A stretch of 64,000 nt of DNA from NCBI GenBank assembly GCA_963802795.1, contig CAWDJV010000003.1, positions 372,001 through 436,000 of the forward strand, written 5' to 3'. The stretch comes from JAIBJN01 sp963802795. GTDB lineage: Bacteria; Actinomycetota; Thermoleophilia; Gaiellales; Gaiellaceae. The translations under genes and the position numbers were made by a program. Every line of letters begins with the position of its first letter. Position 1 is the first letter of the stretch. Below are positions 1 to 7,289 of this stretch, piece after piece. Under the pieces are notes generated by a model. That model saw only the letters and a program-made list of their open reading frames with translations. It had not been told where the DNA came from and ran no database searches.

Positions 1-2
1 TG

Positions 3-2581
3 GAGGCGGAGGCGGGTCTGCCGTTCGCGGGTCTCGGCGACCTGGTCGATACCACGCTCAACGAGGTCATCGATCGAGCTGCCGGAGCCACAGGCCGATG
101 CGCTCCGGGTCGCGCTCCTGCTCGCACCGCCGGGCCGGGCGCCGCCCGACGAACGGGCGGTCGCCGTCGCCGTCCTCGGCGTGCTCCGCGAGCTTGCGGG
201 CACAGGACCCGTGCTGGTCGCCGTCGACGACGTCCAGTGGCTCGATCCCCCCTCGGCGAAGGTCGTGTCGTTCGCCTGGCGGCGGGTGCGGGAGGAGCCG
301 GTCGGGCTCCTGCTCGCGCATCGCCTCGGCACCGACGCCCCGGCCGGGCTCGCCGAAGACGAGCGCCTCTCCCCGCTCGTGGTCGGGCCGCTCGCGCTCG
401 GCGCCGTGCACAGGCTGCTGCACTCGCGGCTCGGACCTCGTCCTGCCGCGGCCGGCGCTTCGCCGGGTCCACGAGGTGAGCGGCGGCAACCCGTTCTTCG
501 CGCCTCGAGCTCGGCCGCGCGCTCCAGGCCCACGGGGCCGAGCTCTCGCCCGGGCGAGCCGCTGCCGGTCCCCGACCGCCTCCAGGAGCTCGTTCGCTCG
601 CGGCTCGAAGCGCTGCCGCCGGAGAGCCGCGACGTCCTCGCCGCGGCGGCGGCGCTCTCTCAGCCGACGCTCGAGCTTCTTGCCGCGGCAGTCTCAGATG
701 GAGCTGACGCCCTACGGCCGGCGCTGGAGGCGCAGGTGGTCGAACTCGACGGTGACCGCGTCCGCTTCACACACCCGCTGCTCGCTTCGGCCGCGTACCA
801 AGGCCTCGACGCGATCGGGCGCCGCCAGCTCCACCGGCGCCTCGCCGAGGCTCGTCGCCGACGTGGACGAGCGCGCCCGCCACCTGGCGCTCTCGACAGA
901 CGCTCCGGACTCCGACGTCGCGCGCGCGCTCGAGGAGGCGGCGGAGCACGCCCGCGCGCGAGGCGCGACCGCGACGGCCGCGGAGCTCTGCGAACAGGCG
1001 TGCCGGCTGACGCCGCTCGACGAGCCGGACGCCGCTCACCGCCGGACGGTGGCGGCGGCCCGCTACCGCTTCGTCGCGGGCGATACGGCGAGAGCACGCG
1101 CCCTGTTGGAAGAGGCGCTTCCTTCGACACGTGGGGGCGACGGTCTCGCCGAAGCGCTGGTCCTCCTCGGTCGGCTGCACCGATACGAGGGGGACCAGCC
1201 GCAGGCCGCCGAGCTCCTGCGCCGCGCGCTCGCCGAAACCAGCGCAAGCGACCGCGTGCGCGCGGAGGCGGCGCAGGGCTTGGCCGCGACGCTCTTCTTC
1301 ATGCGCGAGGAGCTCGAGATCGCGCAGGGGCACGCGGCACTCGCCGCGGAGCTGGCGGCCCGGGCCGGCGCCTTCGCCGTGCAGGCGGAGTCCCTCGAGG
1401 ACCAAGGGCCACATCGAAGCCCTGCTCGGGCGTCCAGAGGCGGCTGCCACGATGCGGGCGGCCCAGGAGCTGCGCGACGTGCCTGCCAAGCAGGGTCTCG
1501 TCGCTTCGCCGAGCTACGCGTGGGCCGTCCACCTGTGCTGGACGGACGAGCACCAGGACGCCGCCGTGCGGCTGCGCCAGAGCTACGAAGACGCCGCTCG
1601 CGCGCGGCGACGAGTGGTCGGCTCCGCTGATCCTCGCGAATCTCGCGGCGGCGGAGTATTTGCAAGGACGGTGGCAGGAGGCAGCGCAGATCGCAGAGGA
1701 AGGCTTCGAGGCCGCACTGCAGACAGGGCAGCGGGGGTACCAGGCGTTCTCGTTGTCCGTGCGGGCGCTCGTCCGGGCCTCGTTCGGCCTCGAGACCGAG
1801 GCACGCGCCGATGCGGAGGACGCGCTCGCCCTCGCCGGCGAGCGCGCGATGGGGTCGGCGAGGATCCACGCTCTCTGGGCGCTCGGCCTGCTCGAGCTCT
1901 CCCTCGGGCGGCCGGAGGAGACTGCCCGGCTGCTGGCGCCGGAGCGGGAGCGGCTGCTGGCGGCCGGAGTCGGCGAGCCGGGGACGATCCGTTTTGTCCC
2001 CGACGAGATCGAGGCGCTCGTGGCGCTCGGCCGGCTCGACGAGGCCGAGGCGGTGCTCGGCTGGCTCGAGGAGCGGGGGCGCGCGCTCGATCGAGCTTCG
2101 GCGCTCGCGGCCGCGGCGCGTTGCCGCGGACTGCTTGCGGCGTCGAGAGGCGACGCCGACACAGCGATCGCCGCGTTCGAGAGCGCCCTCCACGAGCACG
2201 ACCGCGTGCACGATGCCGTTCGAGCGGGCGCGGACGCTCCTCGCTCTGGGCGCGACACAACGGCGTACAAAGCGAAAGCGCGCCGCACGGGCGTCCCTCG
2301 AGGAGGCGCTGACAGATCTTCGACGAGCTCGGCGCCGCTCTCTGGGCCGAGAAGGCACGCGCCGAGCTCGCCCAGATCAGCGGGCGAGCGCCCTCGCGAC
2401 GGAGAGCTCACGCCGACCGAGGAGCGCGTCGCCGCGCTCGTCGCCGAAGGCCGGACGAACAAGGAGGTGGCCGCGGCGCTCTTCGTCAGCGACCGCACGG
2501 TCGAGTGCCACCTCTCGCACATCTACGCGAAGCTCGGCGTGCGCTCGCGCGCCGAGCTGGCGCGTCTGCCTCCCCGGGTAG
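3..2581 (+). pseudogene. Large ATPase-type LuxR transcriptional regulator, 5' truncated and multiply frameshifted
   Basis: Encodes a transcription regulator with an ATPase domain, a helical repeat region and a C-terminal LuxR helix-turn-helix. The start lies before the window; the first residues (LPFAGLGDLVD) are already inside the NTPase region. A Walker B-like VLVAVDDVQWLDPP falls near 210-250, Ala/Leu-rich TPR-like helices span about 900-2250, and the HTH (LTPTEERVAALVAEGRTNKE and following) lies near 2404-2560. The coding signal hops among all three plus frames at least eight times (near 72, 430, 510, 545, 850, 1400, 1610, 2230, 2310 and 2395). The breaks could be true decay or sequence error; every domain stays recognisable, which favours error or very recent decay. 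The stop at 2579-2581 is the most likely true end. It probably controls the lipoprotein gene next door, which has an inverted repeat before its promoter (inference). Confidence 0.75.
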
Positions 2582-2588
2582 CCGGGTC

Positions 2589-2605
2589 GAAACCCTGGGG
2601 GTTTC
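2589..2605. promoter_or_regulatory. Perfect inverted repeat, candidate operator
   Basis: GAAACCC-TGG-GGGTTTC is a perfect 7-bp inverted repeat with a 3-bp centre. It lies 8 bp after the LuxR regulator stop and just upstream of the expected -35 region (about 2610-2615) of the lipoprotein gene, a usual place for an activator site. It has no T-tract and so is a poor terminator. That the neighbouring LuxR protein binds it is inference. Confidence 0.45.
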
Positions 2606-2632
2606 CGCGTTTCCAGCGGCGCGCGGCCGGCC

Positions 2633-2638
2633 TAGCGT
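2633..2638 (+). promoter_or_regulatory. Possible -10 box of the lipoprotein gene
   Basis: TAGCGT fits the actinobacterial TANNNT -10 consensus. It would start transcription near 2645, ahead of a strong Shine-Dalgarno AAAGGAGGT (2654-2662) and the ATG at 2669. No clear -35 is visible, in keeping with an activator-dependent promoter. Confidence 0.4.
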
Positions 2639-2668
2639 GGATGGCGGTACCCGAAAGGAGGTGCGGAG

Positions 2669-3655
2669 ATGAAGTCTTTCTTCACGTTGCTCGCCGCCCT
2701 GGCGCTCGCAGCCGGAGCCGGCGGATGCGGCCGGAGCGACACCACGCCGACCGCCGAGGAGCACGCAGCCCCGGCGGCGAAGCCGAAGTCTCACGTCGAC
2801 GTGATCGAAGTCGGCGCAGCTCCGACCGCGGTGGCGATCAGCGACGGTTCGGTCTGGGTCGTCCGTAACCAGGGCGATACGGTCGTTCGCATCGACCCCC
2901 AGTCGAAGCAGATCGTCGGCGAGCCGATCCCCGCCGGGAACGGAGCACTCAGCGCTGCGGCCGGGGAGGGAGCCGTCTGGGTTGTGAACATGTTCGACGA
3001 CACGGTCACTCGTATCGACTCACGTTCGAACCGAGTTGTCGGCAAGCCGATCCCCGTCGGAGACCGCCCGATGGCAATCGCGGCAGGCGAAGGCTCGGTC
3101 TGGGTCTTCAACACGTTGGGAGGCTCGGTTACCCGTATCGACGCGACGACGGGCAAGGTGCTTTCCACGTCTCCGCGGGTCGTCGGTCGCGCCGCCGGCA
3201 ACGCCGACTACGCAGGGCTCGCGGTCGGCGACGGCTCGGTTTGGGTCCTCAGCCCGACCGAGGGCACGGTCCTCCGGCTGGACGCCGAGTCCTACCGGCC
3301 GCAGGGGAAGCCGATCGAGGTCGGAGCGGGACCGACCGGCATCACCGTCGCCGAGGGCGCGGTCTGGGTCGCCAACCCCGACCAGGGCACGATCACCCGC
3401 ATCGACTCGCACACCGGCCAGATCGTCGGGGAGCCGATCGCAGTCGGGGGCCAGCCCGTGGCGGTGGCGGCCGGGGCGGGCGCCGTCTGGGTCGCGGATC
3501 GGGCGGGGGCGGTCAAGAGGATCGACGCCGAGTCGAACGGCCCCGTCGGCGAGCCGATCCCTGTTGAAGGAAGTCCCCTGAGCCTGGCCGTCGGAGACGG
3601 GGCGGTCTGGGTCGCGAACCCGTTCAACAGCACAGTCGCGCGGATCGGGACCTGA
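2669..3655 (+). CDS. Beta-propeller lipoprotein with VWV(A/V)N repeats (Vgb/YncE-like)
   Basis: A 328-residue secreted lipoprotein. The N-terminus has a basic residue, a hydrophobic stretch and a lipobox ending AGGC near residue 19, so it should be lipid-anchored outside the membrane. The rest is about six or seven repeats of roughly 43 residues built on VxxGAVWVxNxxxxTVxRID followed by VGxPIPVG, the pattern of YncE/virginiamycin-lyase type beta-propellers. These folds act as binding scaffolds or, in Vgb, as lyases; the ligand here is unknown. The start is fixed by a strong Shine-Dalgarno 6 nt before ATG. It directly follows the LuxR regulator, which suggests a regulator-target pair. Confidence 0.85.
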   Translation: MKSFFTLLAALALAAGAGGCGRSDTTPTAEEHAAPAAKPKSHVDVIEVGAAPTAVAISDGSVWVVRNQGDTVVRIDPQSKQIVGEPIPAGNGALSAAAGEGAVWVVNMFDDTVTRIDSRSNRVVGKPIPVGDRPMAIAAGEGSVWVFNTLGGSVTRIDATTGKVLSTSPRVVGRAAGNADYAGLAVGDGSVWVLSPTEGTVLRLDAESYRPQGKPIEVGAGPTGITVAEGAVWVANPDQGTITRIDSHTGQIVGEPIAVGGQPVAVAAGAGAVWVADRAGAVKRIDAESNGPVGEPIPVEGSPLSLAVGDGAVWVANPFNSTVARIGT

Positions 3656-5939
3656 CGGGCCACGATGGCGAGATACCTCGCCGAGCTGTACCTGCCGAAG
3701 ACGGGCTCGGACGGCCTCCGCGAGGCGGCCGCCCGGGCCCGCTCGGCCGCCGAGGAGCTGTCACGCGAAGGCATGCCGGTCCGCTACGTGCGGGCGCTGC
3801 TCCTCGCCGACGACGAGATGTGCTTCCACCTGTACGAGGCGGCCACTGCCGAGTCTGTGCTGGAGGCCGCGCGAAGGGCAGGGATTCCCGTCGAGCGCGT
3901 CGTCGAGGCGGTCGAGATCGCCCCCGCCGCGCTAAGCGCGGCTCGGCGGCGGCCTGGAGCTCGCGGCGGAGGTCCTTGATCTCGTCGCGGAGCTTGGCGG
4001 CGTATTCGAAGCGAAGCTCCTCGGCCGCGGCGAACATCTCCTCCTCGAGCGTGACGACGAGCGTCTGCAGCTCCTCGTTCGACATCCCCTCGACCTGCCG
4101 CTGGCCGCGGCGACGTCGTCCGGGAACGTGCGGCGCGGACTCGAGCGAGAGGAACTCGGCGATGTCGGAGACCCCCTTGACGATGGACTCCGGCGTGATC
4201 CCGTGCTCCTCGTTGTAGCGGAGCTGGATCTCGCGCCTGCGGTTCGTCTCGTCGAGAGCGCCCTTGATCGCCTCGGTCATCTTGTCCGCGTACATGACGA
4301 CCTTGCCGTTCACGTTCCGCGCGGCGCGCCCGATCGTCTGGATCAGCGCGGTCTGACCGCGAAGGAAGCCCTCCTTGTCGGCGTCGAGGATGGTGACGAG
4401 CGAGACCTCGGGCAGGTCGAGCCCTTCGCGCAGGAGGTTGACGCCGACGAGGACGTCGTACTCGCCCAGGCGGAGCTCGCGGATGATCTTGATGCGGTCG
4501 AGCGTGTCCACCTCGGAATGCAGGTACCGCGTGCGCACGCCCGACTCGAGCAGGTAGTCGGTCAGGTCCTCCGCCATCTTCTTCGTGAGCGTCGTGACGA
4601 GGACGCGCTCGCCGGCCTCCTCGCGGCGGCGGATCTCGTTCAGGAGGTCGTCGATCTGGTTCTTGGTGGGGCGCAGCTCGACCTCCGGGTCGACGACCCC
4701 GGTCGGGCGGATGATCTGCTCGGCGACGTTGGTCGAGTTGCGGAGCTCGAACGACGCCGGCGTCGCCGAGACGAAGAGGAGCTGCGGGGCCCGCTCGAGG
4801 AACTCGTCGAAGCGGAGCGGGCGGTTGTCGAGGGCGGAGGGGAGCCGAAAGCCGTGCTCCACGAGAGTCTCCTTGCGCGAGCGGTCGCCCTCGTACATCC
4901 CGCCGATCTGGGGCACGGTCTGGTGCGACTCGTCGATGAGGACGACGAAGTCGTCTCCGAAGAAGTCGAGCAGCGTGTGCGGAGCCGTTCCGGGCGCGCG
5001 GCCGTCGAGGATCCGGGAGTAGTTCTCGATTCCGTTGCAGTAGCCGAGCTCCTGGAGCATCTCGAGGTCGTACTCGGTGCGCTGGCGGATCCGGTGGGCC
5101 TCGAGGAGCTTCCCTTGCGACTCGAAGAGCTTCACCTGCTGCTCGAGCTCGTGCTGGATCTCGACGACCGCCCGCTCGATCGTCTCCCGGGAGGTGACGT
5201 ACTGCGTCGCCGGGAAGATGGCGAGGTGCTCCAGGCGGGCGTAGATCTCCCCCGAGAGCGGGTCGAAGTGCGTGATCTGCTCGACCTCGTCCCCGAAGAA
5301 GGAGATGCGATAGGCCGACTCCATGTGCGCCGGCTGCACCTCGACCACGTCCCCGCGCACGCGGAAGCGCCCGCGCCCGAGGATCGAGTCGTTGCGGGCG
5401 TACTGGATGTCGACGAGCTTCCGGAGCATCACGTCGCGATCGATCTCGAGCCCGATGCCGAGCGCGACCGTCCGCTCCCCGTACTCCTCCGGCGACCCGA
5501 TCCCGTAGATGCAGGAGACGGACGCGACGATGAGGACGTCCTTCCGGGCCAGGAGCGCGGCCGTCGCGGCGTGGCGCAGCCGGTCGATGTCGTCGTTGAT
5601 GGAGGCGTCCTTCTCGATGTAGAGGTCCGCCTGGGGGACGTACGCCTCCGGCTGGTAGTAGTCGTAGTAGGAGACGAAGTACTCGACGGCGTTTCCCGGC
5701 AGGAACTCACGGAACTCGTTGCAGAGCTGCGCCGCGAGCGTCTTGTTGTGCGCGATCACGAGCGTGGGCTTTCTGACCTGCTCGGCGATCCACGCCATCG
5801 TCGCCGTCTTCCCCGTCCCGGTCGCGCCGAGCAGGGTCTGAAAGCGGTCGCCGCGCAGGATCGACTCGGAGAGCGCAGCGATCGCCTCCGGCTGGTCGCC
5901 GGTGGGGCGATAGGCATCGGAGACGCGGAAAGCGGCCAC
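3624..5939 (-). CDS. uvrB: Excinuclease ABC subunit B
   Basis: UvrB is the damage-verifying helicase of nucleotide excision repair and works with UvrA and UvrC. All expected parts are present: Walker A GATGTGKTATMAW near residue 40, the beta-hairpin region YYDYYQPEAYVPQADLYIEK, Walker B VVLIDESHQTVPQ, helicase motifs (LREGLDLPEVSLV, QTIGRAARN) and the C-terminal UVR motif (LRFEYAAKLRDEIKDLRREL). I place the start at GTG 5939: TACGAT (5947-5952) stands exactly 7 nt upstream and the sequence then begins like family members (AAFRVSDAYRPTGDQPEA). ATG 5948 is the alternative. The family normally ends soon after the UVR motif, at about 3935. The extra ~100 Arg/Pro-rich residues are antisense to the DUF4242 gene and suggest a lost stop or a frame error. 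A TAG lies in the adjacent frame at 3932-3934. Confidence 0.95.
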   Translation of the reverse strand: MAAFRVSDAYRPTGDQPEAIAALSESILRGDRFQTLLGATGTGKTATMAWIAEQVRKPTLVIAHNKTLAAQLCNEFREFLPGNAVEYFVSYYDYYQPEAYVPQADLYIEKDASINDDIDRLRHAATAALLARKDVLIVASVSCIYGIGSPEEYGERTVALGIGLEIDRDVMLRKLVDIQYARNDSILGRGRFRVRGDVVEVQPAHMESAYRISFFGDEVEQITHFDPLSGEIYARLEHLAIFPATQYVTSRETIERAVVEIQHELEQQVKLFESQGKLLEAHRIRQRTEYDLEMLQELGYCNGIENYSRILDGRAPGTAPHTLLDFFGDDFVVLIDESHQTVPQIGGMYEGDRSRKETLVEHGFRLPSALDNRPLRFDEFLERAPQLLFVSATPASFELRNSTNVAEQIIRPTGVVDPEVELRPTKNQIDDLLNEIRRREEAGERVLVTTLTKKMAEDLTDYLLESGVRTRYLHSEVDTLDRIKIIRELRLGEYDVLVGVNLLREGLDLPEVSLVTILDADKEGFLRGQTALIQTIGRAARNVNGKVVMYADKMTEAIKGALDETNRRREIQLRYNEEHGITPESIVKGVSDIAEFLSLESAPHVPGRRRRGQRQVEGMSNEELQTLVVTLEEEMFAAAEELRFEYAAKLRDEIKDLRRELQAAAEPRLARRGRSRPPRRRARRESLPFARPPAQTRQWPPRTGGSTSRRRRGAAPARSGPACLRVTAPRRPSGPGRPPRGGRPSPSSAGTARRGISPSWPVRSRSARLCC
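3665..3979 (+). CDS. DUF4242 family small protein
   Basis: A 104-residue protein that starts 9 nt after the lipoprotein stop. The core (ARYLAELYLPKT near the start, MPVRYVRALLLADDEMCFHL in the middle, RAGIPVERVVEAVEI near residue 85) is typical of DUF4242, a small alpha/beta family sometimes described as nickel-binding. The family normally ends just after the VEAVE motif, at about 3920. The last 15-20 residues are Arg/Gly-rich and read antisense to the end of uvrB, so the true stop may be nearer 3935, where TAA occurs in the next frame. Function unknown. Confidence 0.7.
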   Translation: MARYLAELYLPKTGSDGLREAAARARSAAEELSREGMPVRYVRALLLADDEMCFHLYEAATAESVLEAARRAGIPVERVVEAVEIAPAALSAARRRPGARGGGP

Positions 5940-5946
5940 GACGGCC

Positions 5947-5952
5947 ATCGTA
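5947..5952 (-). promoter_or_regulatory. -10 box of uvrB
   Basis: TACGAT on the minus strand lies 7 nt before GTG 5939, the geometry of a leaderless transcript. The box overlaps the alternative ATG at 5948. No LexA-type operator was recognised nearby. Confidence 0.5.
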
Positions 5953-5963
5953 GCCTCGCTCGT

Positions 5964-6131
5964 CCAGTGGACTTGAAGGGCTACGACCTCGTTCGGGACC
6001 CCTGGCAGCTCCGGAACCTCCTCCGAGACGGGAACCCGGGGAACAACCCGAATCTCCGGTCGCTTCGGGATCGCCTTGCACGCGATCGACGGTGCGCGGG
6101 CAGTGGGGCCGTCGCGCGACCGTGCCCGTGA
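5964..6131 (+). pseudogene. Remnant of a sulfatase C-terminus
   Basis: This stretch between uvrB and the transglycosylase encodes, on the plus strand, the typical tail of an arylsulfatase-type enzyme: GYDLVRDPWQLRNLL, then RSLRDRLARDRRCAG, and a stop at 6129-6131. Sulfatases end with a (L)YDL-x-x-DP-x-(E/Q)L-x-N-L motif followed by an Arg/Leu helix and a short Cys-containing end. No catalytic Cys-x-(Pro/Ala)-x-Arg region or other sulfatase domain is present upstream, where uvrB occupies the opposite strand. About 55 codons of an otherwise lost gene therefore survive. It has no start codon or ribosome site and overlaps the uvrB promoter. Confidence 0.65.
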
Positions 6132-6138
6132 GCCTCCG

Positions 6139-6687
6139 TCAGCCGAGCCCCAGCTCGTCCGCGTAGGCGCGCGCGTAGATCTCGCGCGCCTCGAGGACGT
6201 TGTCCACGTACTCGCGCGTCTCCGCGAACCGGATCTCTCCGCCCTCGGCTACCCACTGGTCCACGTTGGCCTGCCCGGCGTTGTAGGCAGCGAGTGCGAG
6301 CCGCTCGTCGCCGTACTTCCGGAGGAGGCGGCGCAGGTAGAAGGAGCCGTAGCGCACGTTGATCTCCGGGTCGTAGAGATCGCTCACCCGGAAGCGGTGC
6401 CCCTCGGTGAGCGTCGCGATCCCGACCGCAGTGTCGGGAAGGAGCTGCATGAGCCCGATCGCGCCCTGCGACGAGCGCGCGTCGGCGTCGAACTTGCTCT
6501 CGCGGTAGATGACAGCCGCCAGGAGCGCGGGATCGAGCTCGTACTGCCTGGCGTGGCCGCGGACGATGTGCTCGTACTCGAGCGGATAGCGAAGCCGGGC
6601 GTACCACGACGGTGTCGTCTCCTCGACGTAGAGCAACCCGCCCGCGAGCGCCCCGAGTGCCACGAGAGCCACGGCGAAGATCTTCAT
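6139..6687 (-). CDS. Lytic murein transglycosylase (SLT family)
   Basis: A 182-residue enzyme expected to cleave the MurNAc-GlcNAc bond of peptidoglycan. Residues 1-20 (MKIFAVALVALGALAGGLLY) form a signal peptide or membrane anchor. The SLT domain follows with catalytic Glu in AVIYRESKFD (about residue 68), the SSQGAIGLMQLLPDTA motif, and the AAYNAGQ motif near residue 138. The ATG at 6685-6687 overlaps the coaE stop by 4 nt (ATGA), so the two are translationally coupled. Length is normal for single-domain actinobacterial members. Confidence 0.9.
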   Translation of the reverse strand: MKIFAVALVALGALAGGLLYVEETTPSWYARLRYPLEYEHIVRGHARQYELDPALLAAVIYRESKFDADARSSQGAIGLMQLLPDTAVGIATLTEGHRFRVSDLYDPEINVRYGSFYLRRLLRKYGDERLALAAYNAGQANVDQWVAEGGEIRFAETREYVDNVLEAREIYARAYADELGLG

Positions 6688-7289
6688 GCCGACAGGGTGC
6701 GCATGATGCCGGACACGAAGGCGTCGAGCTCTTCGAGGCTGCCGTCGTTGACGTAGACGTAGTCGGCGCGCTTCGCCTTCTCTGCATCGGGAAGCAGCCG
6801 TTGCTCTCGTTCGCGCAGCGGCCCGATCCGGCGCGAGATCCTGGCCTCGGGGGACGCCGTGACGACCAGAACCTTGTCGAACCGCGACTCTCCGCCCACC
6901 TCGTAGAGCAGCGGGACCTCCGTGACGCAGACCGCGGGGGGCCGAGGGAGCGTCGCAAGCTCCTCGCGCCACCCGAGATAGCGCGCCACGACGCGGGGGT
7001 GGAGCAGCTCCTCGAGCCAGACGAGAGCTCCCCGGTCCGCGAAGACGATCTCGGCCACCTTCCGCCGGTCGATCTCGCCGTCGGGCCCGAGGGTTTCCTC
7101 CCCGAGCCGGGCAACGACGGCCTCCTTGACCTCGGAGTCCGAGCGCAGCAGCTCGTGGACGATCTCGTCGCTCGAGATGACTGCGGCGCCGTGCCGCGCG
7201 AACGCGCGGAGCGTCTCGGTCTTGCCGGCACCGATCCCGCCGGTGATCGCGAGGGCGACCGGAGGACGGCTACTGCTGCTCGTCGCCAG
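6684..7289 (-). CDS. coaE: Dephospho-CoA kinase
   Basis: Catalyses the last step of coenzyme A synthesis, phosphorylating dephospho-CoA. The P-loop ITGGIGAGKTET is at the N-terminus, followed by SSDEIVHELL (substrate-binding Asp), VCVTEVPLLYEVGG and the C-terminal YVYVNDGSLEELD. The position between rpsA and uvrB is the standard actinobacterial arrangement. The start is odd: no ATG, GTG or TTG lies close before the P-loop. The nearest plausible start is CTG at 7289, which overlaps the rpsA end by 20 nt and gives 201 residues. In-frame TTG codons further upstream lie deep inside the rpsA tail and would add an unlikely Arg/Pro/Ser-rich extension. Confidence 0.88.
   Translation of the reverse strand: MATSSSSRPPVALAITGGIGAGKTETLRAFARHGAAVISSDEIVHELLRSDSEVKEAVVARLGEETLGPDGEIDRRKVAEIVFADRGALVWLEELLHPRVVARYLGWREELATLPRPPAVCVTEVPLLYEVGGESRFDKVLVVTASPEARISRRIGPLREREQRLLPDAEKAKRADYVYVNDGSLEELDAFVSGIMRTLSA

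Noticed and set aside
2582..2868. In-frame continuation of the LuxR gene into the lipoprotein gene
   Set aside because: The HTH domain ends normally at 2581 in the adjacent frame; the continuation is Arg-rich and antagonised by the strong start signals of the lipoprotein.
4128..5960. Long open frame on the plus strand opposite uvrB
   Set aside because: Its Arg/Leu/Asp-rich composition is that of antisense to a high-GC gene. Only its last ~55 codons, beyond uvrB, resemble a protein (the sulfatase remnant).
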